The notes below the pieces were generated by a model. It searched no databases. It was not told the DNA's origin and worked only from the letters and a program-made list of their open reading frames with translations. The position numbers and the translations under genes were made by a program. From Streptomyces misionensis (GTDB taxonomy: Bacteria; Actinomycetota; Actinomycetes; Streptomycetales; Streptomycetaceae), in contig NZ_FNTD01000004.1 in NCBI RefSeq assembly GCF_900104815.1, positions 434,001 through 498,000 on the forward strand: a stretch of 64,000 bases of DNA, read 5' to 3'. The first letter of the stretch is position 1. The number at the start of each line of letters is the position of its first letter. Below, piece by piece: positions 55,213 to 64,000 of the stretch.

Positions 55213-55300
55213 GCCAGTCCCGCGTCAGGGCGCCGTCAGCGGCCGCTGCCATCCTCTTTCCTGTGAACGGCACGGGGCACCGGCCCCGGACCGGGAACGA

Positions 55301-55394
<94 letters not shown>

Positions 55395-55492
55395 CCGCAG
55401 CGGTCCGCCCCCGCCGCCGGGACCTCGACCGAGTGGGTGCCTTCCGGCGCGCCGGGCGGCACGGCTCCCGAGGCTGCTCTTAGCCTCGCAGC

Positions 55493-56236
55493 ATGCCCCG
55501 GCTTCCCTCCCATGTACGCGCCTGTCTGTTCGACCTCGACGGGGTGCTCACCCAGACCGCCACGGTGCACGCGGCGGCCTGGAAGGAGATGTTCGACGCG
55601 TATCTCCGCGAGCGCGCGGCACGCGAGGGGACACCGTTCGTGCCCTTCGACGCGACGCGCGACTACGACGCCTACGTGGACGGGCGCCCCCGGGAGGACG
55701 GGGTGCGCACGTTCCTCGCCGCACGCGGGGTGCGCCTGCCCGAGGGGACGCCGGAGGACCCGCCGGACGCCGAGACCGTGCACGGACTGGGCACCCGCAA
55801 GAACGAACTGGTGCTGCGCCGGATCCGGGAGGACGGCGTGCGGCCGTACGAGGGTTCCGTCCGCTTCCTGCACGCGGTGCGCGAGGCCGGTCTGCGGTGC
55901 GCGGTGGTCTCGTCCAGCGCCAACGCCCGGGACGTGCTGGCCGCGGCCGGCATCGGGGATCTCTTCGACGAGCGGATCGACGGGGTGGTGGCGCACGAGC
56001 GGGAGCTGCGGGGCAAGCCAGCGCCCGACACCTATCTGGAGGCGGCCCGCGCGCTGGCGGTGGAGCCCGCCGCCGCGGCCGTGTTCGAGGACGCGCTGGC
56101 CGGGGTCGAGGCGGGGCGGGCAGGCGGGTTCGGGCTGGTGGTGGGGGTCGACCGGGTGGGCCAGGCGGACGAGCTGCGGGCGCACGGCGCGGATGTGGTG
56201 GTGCGTGACCTGGCGGAACTCCTGGAGTCGCGGTGA
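55493..56236 (+). CDS. HAD-family beta-phosphoglucomutase-like phosphatase/mutase
   Basis: A 247-residue HAD hydrolase: [20 protein letters not shown] with the nucleophile Asp and acid/base Asp, [23 protein letters not shown] and [16 protein letters not shown]. Beta-phosphoglucomutases pair with GH65 phosphorylases, which release beta-glucose 1-phosphate, and the next gene is a GH65 enzyme whose GTG start overlaps this stop. Together they would feed trehalose, maltose or kojibiose into glycolysis. Confidence 0.9.
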   Translation: MPRLPSHVRACLFDLDGVLTQTATVHAAAWKEMFDAYLRERAAREGTPFVPFDATRDYDAYVDGRPREDGVRTFLAARGVRLPEGTPEDPPDAETVHGLGTRKNELVLRRIREDGVRPYEGSVRFLHAVREAGLRCAVVSSSANARDVLAAAGIGDLFDERIDGVVAHERELRGKPAPDTYLEAARALAVEPAAAAVFEDALAGVEAGRAGGFGLVVGVDRVGQADELRAHGADVVVRDLAELLESR

Positions 56237-58632
56237 TCACCCATCCCAATTACGCGGTCGAACCCTGGTCCCTGCGCGAGACCGGGCTGAACCTGGACGT
56301 GCTGGCCCAGAGCGAGTCGGTGTTCGCGCTGTCCAACGGGCACGTCGGCTGGCGCGGCAACCTGGACGAGGGCGAGCCCCACGGACTGCCCGGCGCCTAT
56401 CTCAACGGCGTCCACGAGAAGCACCCGCTGCCGTACGCGGAGGCCGGCTACGGCTATCCCGAGTCCGGCCAGACGATGATCAACGTCACGGACGGCAAGG
56501 TCATCCGGCTGCTGGTGGACGACCACCCGTGCGATCTGCGCTACGGCCGGCTGCTGTCCCACGAGCGGGTGCTGGACTTCCGCACCGGCGTCCTCAGCCG
56601 CACCGCCCGCTGGACCTCGCCCGGCGGCCGCACGGTGCGCATCACCTCGCGGCGGCTGGTGTCCTTCACCCAGCGCGCGGTGGCGGCGGTGGTCTACGAG
56701 GTGGAGCCCGAGGACGGACCGGCCTCGGTGGCCATCCAGTCCGAGCTGGTCGCCAACGAGCAACTCCCGCACATCGAGGGCGATCCACGGGTCGCCGCCG
56801 CCACCGAGTCCCCGCTGACGGCGGAGGAGCACTACGCCGAGGACACCCGGCTGCGCCTCGTCCACCGCACCGAGCGCAGCGCCCTGCGGGTGGGCGCCGC
56901 GGCCGACCACATCGTGGAGGGCCCCGAGTCCACCCGCTGGTCGGCGCAGTGCGAGCCCGACGTCAGCCGGCTGACGGTGACCGCGGACCTGGCCCCCGGA
57001 CAGCCGCTGCGGCTGGTCAAGTTCGTGGCCTACGGGTGGTCCGGGGAGCGTTCGCTGCCGAGCATGCACGATCAGGTGGACGGCGCGGTGGCGGTCGCCG
57101 TCAGCACCGGCTGGGACGGTCTCGTCGCCGCCCAACGGGAGTATCTGGACCGGTTCTGGGCGGGCGCGGACGTCACGGTGGAGGGGGACGCGCAGATCCA
57201 GCAGGCGGTGCGGTTCGCCCTCTTCCACGTGCTCCAGGCGGCGGCCCGCGGTGAGAACCGGGCGATCCCCGCGAAGGGCCTGACCGGGACCGGGTACGAC
57301 GGACACTCCTTCTGGGACACCGAGTCGTATGTGATGCCGGTCCTGACGTTCACCGCGCCCGAGGCCGTGGCGTCCGCGCTGCGCTGGCGGCACAGCACCC
57401 TGCCGACGGCTCGGGAACGCGCGCGCCAGTTCGGCTTCGCGGGCGCGATGTTCCCCTGGCGGACCATCGAGGGCGCCGAGTGCTCCGCCTACTGGCCGGC
57501 CGGCACCGCCGCCTTCCACATCAACGCGGACATCGCGCTGGCCGCGGTCCGCTATGTCGCGGCGACCGGGGACGTGGACTTCGAACGCGGCGCGGCACTC
57601 GACCTGTTGGTGGACACCGCCCGGCTGTGGCGCTCCCTCGGCCACCACGACCCGGAGGGCGTCTTCCACATCGACGGGGTCACCGGTCCGGACGAGTACA
57701 GCGCCATCGCCCGGGACAACCTCTACACCAATCTGATGGCCCGGCAGAACCTGCTGGCCGCCGCGGACGCGGCCACCCGCCATCCGGACCGGGCCGGCGA
57801 ACTCGGCGTGGACGACGAGGAGGCCGCGGGCTGGCGGGACGCCGCGAGCCGCATGGCGCTCCCCTTCAACGAGGACCTGGGCGTGCACGAGCAGTCGGCC
57901 GGGTTCACGCACTTCCAGCGCTGGGACTTCGACGCGACCCCGCCGGAGAACTACCCGCTGCTGCTCAACTACCCGTATTTCGACCTGTACCGCAAGCAGG
58001 TGGTGAAACAGGCCGACGTGGTGCTGGCGATGCTGGAGTGCCCGTACGCGTTCACCGAGGAGCAGAAGGCCCGCAACTTCGCCTACTACGAGGCGCTGAC
58101 GGTGCGCGACTCGTCCCTGTCGGCGTGCTGCCAGGCGGTGCTCGCCGCCGAGACCGGGCATCTCAGGCTGGCCTACGCCTATCTGAACGAGGCAGCGCTG
58201 ATGGACCTGGACGACCTGGAGCACAACACCCGCGACGGGCTGCACATCGCCTCCCTCGCCGGGACGTGGATCGCCCTCGTCGGCGGCTTCGGGGGGCTGC
58301 GCTGGCACCTCGGCGAGGACGGGCGGCCGGACGTCCTCGGTTTCGCGCCCCGCCTGCCCGAGGCGCTGTCCCGGGTGGTGTTCACGGTGCAACTGCGCGG
58401 ACGCCGGCTGAAGGTGGACATCGGCCCGGCACGGGTCGGCTACCGGCTCGCCGGCGGCGAGCCGCTCACGGTGCTCCACTACGGGGAGCCGGTGACCGTG
58501 ACCGCCGAGGCGCCGCTGGAGCGCCAGATCCCGCCGCTGCCCGCCCGTCCGGAGCCGCAGCAGCCCCGGAACCGGCGCCCGGAGGGGCCAAATGAGCCGG
58601 AGGAGCCGCGGGCGGAGGCTCCGGAGCAGTAG
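56233..58632 (+). CDS. Glycoside hydrolase family 65 disaccharide phosphorylase
   Basis: A 799-residue GH65 enzyme. The N-terminal beta-sandwich begins [20 protein letters not shown]. The (alpha/alpha)6 barrel includes [18 protein letters not shown], the catalytic acid Glu in [11 protein letters not shown], and [15 protein letters not shown] for phosphate binding. Phosphorylases split trehalose, maltose, kojibiose or nigerose to glucose and beta-glucose 1-phosphate; the specificity is not visible. GTG start overlaps the mutase stop by 4 bases. The last 50 residues are a Pro/Glu-rich tail. Confidence 0.92.
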   Translation: MITHPNYAVEPWSLRETGLNLDVLAQSESVFALSNGHVGWRGNLDEGEPHGLPGAYLNGVHEKHPLPYAEAGYGYPESGQTMINVTDGKVIRLLVDDHPCDLRYGRLLSHERVLDFRTGVLSRTARWTSPGGRTVRITSRRLVSFTQRAVAAVVYEVEPEDGPASVAIQSELVANEQLPHIEGDPRVAAATESPLTAEEHYAEDTRLRLVHRTERSALRVGAAADHIVEGPESTRWSAQCEPDVSRLTVTADLAPGQPLRLVKFVAYGWSGERSLPSMHDQVDGAVAVAVSTGWDGLVAAQREYLDRFWAGADVTVEGDAQIQQAVRFALFHVLQAAARGENRAIPAKGLTGTGYDGHSFWDTESYVMPVLTFTAPEAVASALRWRHSTLPTARERARQFGFAGAMFPWRTIEGAECSAYWPAGTAAFHINADIALAAVRYVAATGDVDFERGAALDLLVDTARLWRSLGHHDPEGVFHIDGVTGPDEYSAIARDNLYTNLMARQNLLAAADAATRHPDRAGELGVDDEEAAGWRDAASRMALPFNEDLGVHEQSAGFTHFQRWDFDATPPENYPLLLNYPYFDLYRKQVVKQADVVLAMLECPYAFTEEQKARNFAYYEALTVRDSSLSACCQAVLAAETGHLRLAYAYLNEAALMDLDDLEHNTRDGLHIASLAGTWIALVGGFGGLRWHLGEDGRPDVLGFAPRLPEALSRVVFTVQLRGRRLKVDIGPARVGYRLAGGEPLTVLHYGEPVTVTAEAPLERQIPPLPARPEPQQPRNRRPEGPNEPEEPRAEAPEQ

Positions 58633-58713
58633 CCGTTCACCCGGACGGGTACATCCCGCGGACGAGTCGGGGCGCGTACGCATGACCGCCCGCCGGCCGG
58701 TGAGACATCGGAC

Positions 58714-59466
58714 ATGGGGATGAGCAAGGACGAACCGTCGCCGGGCGGCCCGTTACCGGGGTCGCGGCGCTTCCCGGCCGCCTCCGACGTGGTGTTCACG
58801 GCGGACTTCACCTCCACCGCCCAGTGGGTCGCGGTCCGCTCCCGCGCCCGTCCCGCCGACGGCCCGGACCATCCGGACGACGACCGGCTGGACCGTCCGG
58901 TGGACGACCCCCGCTACTGCCGCTCGGGGGTCTTCCGGGCAACCCGCCTGCCGGACGGCCGCTGGCAGACGGGGCTGCTGACCACCCGGGGAAGCCGGGA
59001 GGGGTTCACGGTGCGACCTGGCGATGTGCTGGACGCGCGGGTGCGGCTGCCCCGGGAGACCGGCGCCTGGCCGGCGATCCGGGCCTGGGGGGACGGCGGG
59101 CAGGACGTCGACGTGTTCGAGTACCACGCGGACAACCCGGACCAGATGGAATTCACCAACCATGTGCGCAGTGCGAGTTGTTATCTGCACGACGACGCCG
59201 TGCGCCCCGGCGCGTGGGTGGACGTGCGCACCGAGTTCGGGCCGCGCTGTGTGATCTGGTCGCTGAACGGTGCCTCGGTCTTCGCCGACCACCGGGGCGT
59301 GGGGCACGCCTGGCGGGCCCATCTGGTCGTCGGCCTGGCGGTGAGCGCCGGGCGCTACCATCCGCCCCCGGAGCCCGGGACGACCGAGATGTCGTTCGAG
59401 GTGGGCAGCCTGGCCGTGCGCCGGCCCTCCGGCGGCGGCCGGACGGCGTACGCACGGCCCGTATGA
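58714..59466 (+). CDS. GH16-like beta-jelly-roll protein (hypothetical)
   Basis: A 250-residue cytosolic protein with a lectin/glucanase-like fold. Blocks such as RSGVFRATRLPDGRWQTGLL and AWPAIRAWGDGGQDVDVFEYH correspond to family 16 hydrolases, where the catalytic motif is ExDxxE; here the first Glu is Asp (DVDVFE). There is no signal peptide, unusual for GH16. It could be an inactive carbohydrate-binding relative or a weak hydrolase. Sixteen bases before the PIG-L gene. Confidence 0.55.
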   Translation: MGMSKDEPSPGGPLPGSRRFPAASDVVFTADFTSTAQWVAVRSRARPADGPDHPDDDRLDRPVDDPRYCRSGVFRATRLPDGRWQTGLLTTRGSREGFTVRPGDVLDARVRLPRETGAWPAIRAWGDGGQDVDVFEYHADNPDQMEFTNHVRSASCYLHDDAVRPGAWVDVRTEFGPRCVIWSLNGASVFADHRGVGHAWRAHLVVGLAVSAGRYHPPPEPGTTEMSFEVGSLAVRRPSGGGRTAYARPV

Positions 59467-59482
59467 GGAAGGTGGCCGTTCC

Positions 59483-60241
59483 ATGCCCGTACCGAGTCTG
59501 CTGGCGGTGTTCGCGCACCCGGACGACGAGTCGCTGTCGGCGGGCGGGGTGCTGGCCCGGCACGCGGCGGCGGGCGCCCGTACCGGGGTGGTCACCGCGA
59601 CCTGGGCCGAGGGCACCGAACGCGCCGGCGAGCTGGCCAAGGCTCTGCGTGTCCTCGGCGCGGGCGAGCCCCGGCTGCTCGGTTACGCGGACGCGCGGGT
59701 GCCGTGGTCGGCGCCGGGCCGCGCACGGTTCTGCGACGCGCCGCTGGACGAGGCGGTGGGGCGGCTGGTGGCACACATCCGCGCCTTCCGCCCGGACGTC
59801 GTGGTCACCCACGACGCCTACGGCGGGCTGCCGGGTCACCCGGACCATGTGCACACGCACCGGGTGACCGTGCTCGCCGCCCAGGCGGCCGGGCTCGCGG
59901 GGCTCTATCCGGACGCAGGTGAGCCCTGGCAGCCGGGCGCGCTCTACCTGGCCACGCATCCGCACTCGGTGGTCCCGGCGCTGCGGGAGGTGATCGGCGA
60001 GCGCAAGACGGTGTACGCCGTCCCGGACGAGCGGATCACGGCGACGGTCGATGTCCGCCCCTGGCTCGACCAGAAGACCGCCGCGGTGCTCGCGCACCGC
60101 TCCGAGGTGGCGCGCGGGGCCCTGCCGGGGCTGATCGCCAAGCTGACGCCCCGCGAGCGCGGGCGGTTGCTGGGCACCGAGTGGTTCACCCGCCACGACC
60201 TCGCGACCACGGCGCCGCCGGGCACGGAGCTGACCGTCTGA
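59483..60241 (+). CDS. PIG-L family deacetylase
   Basis: A 252-residue zinc enzyme with AVFAHPDDESLSAGG at residues 8-22 (His and Asp ligands) and THDAYGGLPGHPDHVHTHR near 110 with the second His. Closer to the MshB/mycothiol amidase type than to the cluster copy at 18575. Probably in one transcript with the GH16-like gene. Which amide it cuts is not known. Confidence 0.86.
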   Translation: MPVPSLLAVFAHPDDESLSAGGVLARHAAAGARTGVVTATWAEGTERAGELAKALRVLGAGEPRLLGYADARVPWSAPGRARFCDAPLDEAVGRLVAHIRAFRPDVVVTHDAYGGLPGHPDHVHTHRVTVLAAQAAGLAGLYPDAGEPWQPGALYLATHPHSVVPALREVIGERKTVYAVPDERITATVDVRPWLDQKTAAVLAHRSEVARGALPGLIAKLTPRERGRLLGTEWFTRHDLATTAPPGTELTV

Positions 60242-60317
60242 CCGCCGAGAGGCGGGGGCCCGCCCGATTGGCCATGCTGGGCTGAGAGTGACCCTTTCGC
60301 GCGACAAGGAGCACGGC

Positions 60318-60533
60318 ATGCCGACGGACACGGTCGGACGATTCATGGCGGCCCTGGACGCCGATCAGCGCGAGGCCGTCGGCGCGAAGCCGCGCGCCGA
60401 ACAGGAGCAGCTGGCGGCGGCCTGGGAACGGGAGCTGGAGGCGGACGACGAGCTCGACACGCTGGACGAGCTGTCCCCGCCGGCCGCGGAGGCCGAGGCG
60501 GCCCGCCGCGTGCTGCACCGCGAGGCCGGATAG
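60318..60533 (+). CDS. Small acidic hypothetical protein
   Basis: A 71-residue, Glu/Ala-rich helical protein (AEQEQLAAAWERELEADDELDTLDELSPPAAEAEAAR). Normal codon use and AAGGAG upstream of the ATG. No family recognised. Confidence 0.55.
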   Translation: MPTDTVGRFMAALDADQREAVGAKPRAEQEQLAAAWERELEADDELDTLDELSPPAAEAEAARRVLHREAG

Positions 60534-60771
60534 CGCCCGCACCGGCCGCCGACGGCACCCGGCCGCCCACCGGACCCGGCCCGCCGCGGTCGGCCCGCGT
60601 CCCGGGATCGGCCACCGCCGCCCGCGGCGGCGCGCGGCCCGCTTCGGCACCGCCGGCCGGGTGGCGCGCTGAGCGGACTCGCGGACCCTGCCGACGGGGC
60701 CGGTGCGACAGGGGGCTACTGTCACCTGTCGTCCGTTGTGCTCCCCGTCCGCAGCAGGAGGCGGCTTTCCC

Positions 60772-61797
60772 ATGTCAGGTCATGCGACGGCCGCCCTGTC
60801 GGCCGGGAGCCTGCCGGAGCTGACGCTCGGCCGCGCGCTCGGGTCGTGGCAGCCGGATGTGCCCGCGCTGATCCTGATCGTCCTGCTGGGCGGCCTGTAC
60901 GGCTGGGGTGTGCTGCGGGTGCGCCGGTCGGGCGGGAGCTGGTCGCCGGGCCGCGGCGCCGCGTTCGCGCTGCTGGGTCTCGGTGGTCTGGCGGTGGCCA
61001 CGATGTCGAGTCTCGCGGTCTACGACCACGAGCTGTTCTGGCCGGCCGCGGTGCAGAACGTGCTGCTGGACCTCATCACCCCGCTGGGCCTGGCCCTGGG
61101 CGATCCGCTGCGGCTGGCCATCGAGGCGCTGCCCGGGGAGGGGCCCGGGCGGGTACGGAGGCTGATGTCCGGCCGGCTCGTACGGCTGCTCACCTTCCCC
61201 CTGGTCAGTACGGCCCTGGTGCTGGCGACCGAGCTGACGGTCTACTTCACGCCGTACTTCGCGACGGCCCTGCGGGTGGGCTGGCTGCACGAGCTGATGT
61301 ATCTGCACCTGCTGGTGGCCGGCTGTCTCTTCGTGGTGCCGGTCCTCACCCGCGAGGAGGCGCTGCCCACGTGGTGCAGCCATCCGGTGCGGGCGGCGCT
61401 GGTGTTCCTGGACGGCGTCATCGACGCGGTGCCCGGCCTCGTGGTGATGACGCACGGCACGCTGATCGCGGGCGCCTGGTATCTGCACCACGCGCCGTCC
61501 TGGTCGCCGGACGTCGCGCACGACCAGCAGATCGGCGGCGGTGCCATGCTCAGCATCGCCGAACTGGTGGCGCTGCCCTTCCTGCTGGCGATCCTCGTGC
61601 AGTGGGCGCGCGCCGAGCGGGTGCAGGCCGCGGCCCTCGACCGGCGGCTGGACCGGGACCTGACGTCCGTGGCGCCCCGCACGACCGGGCCAGGTGCGGC
61701 CCGGGCCGAGGACGAGGCCGTACGGGTGCGTCCCTGGTGGGAGACGGAGCAGAACGACGTGGCCGCCAGGATCCGCCGCCAGCGCGGCGAGGACTGA
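60772..61797 (+). CDS. ctaG: Cytochrome c oxidase assembly protein, CtaG/caa3 type
   Basis: A 341-residue membrane protein with seven to eight helices. Family blocks are LYGWGVLRVRR, FWPAAVQNVLLDLITPLGLALGDP, YLHLLVAGCLFVVPVL and the metal-binding-like Met/His patches VVMTHGTLIAGAWYLHH. CtaG proteins of the caa3 type help insert copper in oxidase or handle copper at the membrane, so it may be related functionally to the copper regulon, although no copper palindrome lies upstream. ATG 60772 follows AGGAGG. Confidence 0.87.
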   Translation: MSGHATAALSAGSLPELTLGRALGSWQPDVPALILIVLLGGLYGWGVLRVRRSGGSWSPGRGAAFALLGLGGLAVATMSSLAVYDHELFWPAAVQNVLLDLITPLGLALGDPLRLAIEALPGEGPGRVRRLMSGRLVRLLTFPLVSTALVLATELTVYFTPYFATALRVGWLHELMYLHLLVAGCLFVVPVLTREEALPTWCSHPVRAALVFLDGVIDAVPGLVVMTHGTLIAGAWYLHHAPSWSPDVAHDQQIGGGAMLSIAELVALPFLLAILVQWARAERVQAAALDRRLDRDLTSVAPRTTGPGAARAEDEAVRVRPWWETEQNDVAARIRRQRGED

Positions 61798-61807
61798 CCG
61801 GCGCGGC

Positions 61808-62410
61808 TCAGGGCCGGGCACCCCGGGCCAGGACGACGACGTAGCGGCACTCGGCGCCGGTGGTGTTGGCGAAGACGCGTTCGGCGGGCTCGCCGAGTTC
61901 GATGCTGTCCCCCGGCCCGAGGTCATGGCACCGCTCGCCGTCGTGGAAGGTCAGCCTGCCGTCGAGGACCCAGACGACCTGGCGCACGAAGGCGAAGGCC
62001 GCGGCCGGGTACGGCACCCGGGCCCCGGCGGGCAGCCGGATCTCGGCGACCTCGGCGGGAAAGTCCGGGCCGGTGATCTGGCGGCGCCGGTAGCCGGTGG
62101 CGGGGTCCTGCCACTCGGCCGTGCCGGTACGGCGGGACGCGCCCGCTCCGCCGTCCGGCTCCTGTCCCGCCGCCCCGTCCCCGTCCTCCGCGAGGGCGAG
62201 CAGGGAGGCGATGCTCAGCTGGAAGGCGGCGGACAGCTTGCCGAGCACCACGGCGGTGGGGCTGCTCTCGCCGCGTTCGATCCGGTTGATCATCGCGCGG
62301 GAGACCCCGGACGCCTCGGCCAGCTGGGCCAGGCTCCAGCCGCGCCGCTCCCGCTCGGTGTGGATGCGGCTCGCGATCCGCCCCACCAGGGGATCTACTA
62401 TGTTGGACAT
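61808..62410 (-). CDS. XRE-family regulator with cupin domain
   Basis: A 200-residue regulator: HTH at residues 10-65 (ERRGWSLAQLAEASGVSRAMINRIERGESSPT) and a C-terminal cupin (PAGARVPYPAAAFAFVRQVVWVLDGRLTFHDG, then LGPGDSIELGEPAERVFAN). A TATATT -10-like box (reverse strand, about 62417-62422) lies close upstream of ATG 62410, suggesting a leaderless transcript. It is divergent from and probably regulates the GNAT gene. Confidence 0.88.
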   Translation of the reverse strand: MSNIVDPLVGRIASRIHTERERRGWSLAQLAEASGVSRAMINRIERGESSPTAVVLGKLSAAFQLSIASLLALAEDGDGAAGQEPDGGAGASRRTGTAEWQDPATGYRRRQITGPDFPAEVAEIRLPAGARVPYPAAAFAFVRQVVWVLDGRLTFHDGERCHDLGPGDSIELGEPAERVFANTTGAECRYVVVLARGARP

Positions 62411-62438
62411 GCTTCCAATATATGAGAGGGCCGGTGCC

Positions 62439-62927
62439 GTGACCGTGCGCCGGGCGCACGCCGGTGATGCGGAGGCGGTGCGCGCGATCCGCAACCATGC
62501 GATCGAGCACTCGACGGCCCTGTGGACCGAGATCCCGCAGTCGGCCGCCGAGGGCGCGGCCTGGCTGGCCGCCCACCTGGAGCGCGGCTCGGCGTTCGTG
62601 GCCGAGACCGACGGCGAGGTGGCGGGGTTCGCCGTCTTCGCGCCGTGGCGGGCCCTGGACGGCTACCGGCACACGGTGGAGGACTCGGTCTACGTCCGCG
62701 AGGGCCGGCACGGTCTCGGCATCGGCTCCGCGCTGCTGGCGGCGCTGATATCGGCGGCGCGCGAGGCGGGCCACCACCTCGTGATCGCCGGTATCGAGGC
62801 GGGCAACGGTGCGTCGATCCGGCTCCATGAACGCTTCGGCTTCGAACACGCGGGGACCGTGCGGGAGGCCGGGATCAAGTTCGGCCGCCGGCTCGACCTG
62901 ACGCTCATGCGGCTGTCGCTGGACTGA
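62439..62927 (+). CDS. GNAT acetyltransferase, phosphinothricin-acetyltransferase-like
   Basis: A 162-residue GNAT with VTVRRAHAGDAEAVRAIRNHAIEHSTALWTE and the acetyl-CoA loop VREGRHGLGIGSALLAALI, followed by IEAGNGASIRLHERFGFEHAG. This order fits the PAT/YncA group, which acetylate phosphinothricin-like amines or methionine derivatives. GTG at 62439 has GAGAGGG upstream. An ATG at 62409 would overlap the divergent regulator's start inside the palindrome CATG. Confidence 0.84.
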   Translation: MTVRRAHAGDAEAVRAIRNHAIEHSTALWTEIPQSAAEGAAWLAAHLERGSAFVAETDGEVAGFAVFAPWRALDGYRHTVEDSVYVREGRHGLGIGSALLAALISAAREAGHHLVIAGIEAGNGASIRLHERFGFEHAGTVREAGIKFGRRLDLTLMRLSLD

Positions 62928-63081
62928 GTCCGGGCGCCCCTCGTCCGGGCGCCCGCCGGGATGCGGGGCGGGGTGGGCGGTCGTTTACTGAAGCCGTTCG
63001 GTGGAGCCGTCGACCGTGGCCCGCCGGCGGCGTCGCCGGACACCGCCGAAGGCGCCGTCGGGTGGTGGAGGTGGAGCGGGC

Positions 63082-64000
63082 GTGAGCGGCACGGTCGGGC
63101 AGTCCTCCGCGTCCGCGGCGGCCGACGACCCCCAACGGACCATGCTGACCCGCGGTTACCTCCGGCTGCTGGTGCTGTCCCTGGGCCTCGGGGTGCCCAT
63201 CGCGTTCGCCAGTTTCTTCTTCGTCGGTCTCCAGCACTGGCTCCAGCACCTGGTGTGGCAGGAGCTGCCGCACACGCTGGGACTCGGACGGCCCCCGTGG
63301 TGGTGGCCGCTGCCCGCGCTGACGCTGGCCGGGCTGATCCTCGCCCCGATCGTCACCCGGCTGCCCGGGGCCGGGGGCCATGTCCCGGTGCACGGTCTCG
63401 GCGGCGATCCCGTCGGCCCGCGTGCCCTGCCGGGGGTGGTGCTGGCCGCGGTGCTGACCCTTCCGCTGGGTGTGACCCTCGGCCCGGAGGCACCGCTGAT
63501 GGCGGTCGGGTCCGCGCTCGCCCTGCTGGGGCTGCGCACCCTGGGCCGGCACCCGGCGGGCGCCCCTTCGGCGGCGGTCGTGGCCACCGCCGGGTCCACG
63601 GCCGCGATCTCCACCATCCTGGGCGGCCCGGTGGTGGCGGCCATCATGGTGGTGGAGGCCGCCGGGCTGGCCGGGCCCCGGCTCACCGTGCTGTTGCTGC
63701 CCTGTCTGACCGCCAGCGGGGCCGGCGCGCTGGTGTTCACCGGGTTCGGCCGCTGGACCGGGCTGTCGACCGGCGCCCTCGCCCTGCCGAAGCTGCCGCC
63801 GGACACCGCACCGGACGCGGGCGACTTCCTCTGGGGGCTGCCGGCGGCCGCGCTGATCGCCGTGGTCGTCTCGGTGGCGCACCGCCTCGGCGAGCGGACC
63901 CACCGGTGGACCTCCGCGCGTGCCACCGGGGTGCGCACCCTGGCGTGCGCCATGGCCGCCGGGACCTGTCTGGCGGCGTACGCGCTGCTGACCGGCCGTT
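63082..64000 (+). CDS. ClC-family chloride channel/transporter (C-terminus beyond right edge)
   Basis: The first 306 residues of a ClC-type protein. Hydrophobic helices begin at about residue 25. LGPEAPLMAVGSALALLG near residue 135 corresponds to the GREGP anion motif, altered as in many Streptomyces relatives. AGSTAAISTILGGPVVAAIMVVEAAGLAG corresponds to the helix H-I region. GTG 63082 follows GGAGGTGGA. The second half of the fold and the last anion-binding motif lie outside the window. Confidence 0.87.
   Translation, partial: MSGTVGQSSASAAADDPQRTMLTRGYLRLLVLSLGLGVPIAFASFFFVGLQHWLQHLVWQELPHTLGLGRPPWWWPLPALTLAGLILAPIVTRLPGAGGHVPVHGLGGDPVGPRALPGVVLAAVLTLPLGVTLGPEAPLMAVGSALALLGLRTLGRHPAGAPSAAVVATAGSTAAISTILGGPVVAAIMVVEAAGLAGPRLTVLLLPCLTASGAGALVFTGFGRWTGLSTGALALPKLPPDTAPDAGDFLWGLPAAALIAVVVSVAHRLGERTHRWTSARATGVRTLACAMAAGTCLAAYALLTGR

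Noticed and set aside
56032..58683. An 883-codon minus-strand frame over the GH65 gene
   Set aside because: It is an antisense shadow; the forward strand has all GH65 motifs.
58714..60241. The GH16-like/PIG-L pair as a second part of the biosynthetic cluster
   Set aside because: They are more than 30 kb away and are surrounded by unrelated genes.

Overview
The window is one contiguous stretch of a high-GC actinomycete chromosome, almost certainly Streptomyces. Third codon positions are nearly all G or C, GTG starts are frequent, ATGA/GTGA stop-start overlaps are common, and the gene families (DUF6153, MDMPI, YncE-phosphoesterase fusion, caa3 assembly protein CtaG, MFS transporter fused to carboxypeptidase-regulatory domains) are typical of the genus. 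I had no search tools, so family calls rest on motifs read by eye.

1-2.0 kb holds one arm of a copper-handling regulon: the end of a Tat-exported multicopper oxidase lipoprotein, a DUF6153 protein and the chaperone copZ. 30.2-36.0 kb holds the other arm: a BlaI/M56 metalloprotease pair, an unannotated 56-residue Cys-containing peptide, csoR, copA, a copZ-like gene that has lost one copper cysteine, and a secreted Met/His-rich protein. Seven strong and one degraded 15-bp palindromes of the form TACCC-N5-GGGTA tie the two arms together. Each strong site ends in a TATnnn -10 box, and the two arms were probably regulated by the same CsoR.

2.0-26.2 kb, between the copper arms, looks like a biosynthetic gene cluster that I do not recognise. 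It begins with an MFS exporter behind two of the copper palindromes and a PLP-dependent Cys/Met enzyme. A long operon follows from a clear TTGACA-N18-TAGATT promoter: MaoC hot-dog protein, two methyltransferases, AurF-type diiron oxygenase, SerRS-like amino acid:carrier-protein ligase, phosphopantetheinyl transferase, free-standing carrier protein, then a complete S-adenosylmethionine regeneration set (metK, adenosine-kinase-like, metH, metF, ahcY) and an MDMPI-like protein. A second part carries a PIG-L deacetylase, a glutamine-dependent asparagine-synthetase-like enzyme, a PrpF-like isomerase, an SDR, a methionyl-tRNA-synthetase-like protein without a recognisable KMSKS loop, and an MshA-like glycosyltransferase. 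The likely output is a methylated, amino-acid- and aminosugar-derived small molecule made by carrier-protein and tRNA-synthetase-like chemistry rather than by NRPS or PKS modules.

26.2-29.6 kb contains a secreted peptide made of six DNNWP repeats, a Fur-family regulator with a related inverted repeat upstream, a LuxR-type regulator and a methyltransferase. 36-64 kb is mostly ordinary accessory chromosome: GNAT acetyltransferases, an SDR, a nitrilase-fold protein, a MerR-HEAT/HEAT pair, an MFS fusion transporter, an ABC transporter next to a secreted beta-propeller/phosphoesterase, a frameshifted serine hydrolase coupled to an S33 peptidase, a tRNA-Ser-like element with an aberrant anticodon arm, a beta-phosphoglucomutase/GH65 phosphorylase pair, a PIG-L deacetylase, ctaG, an XRE-cupin regulator beside a GNAT gene, and a ClC channel cut by the right edge.
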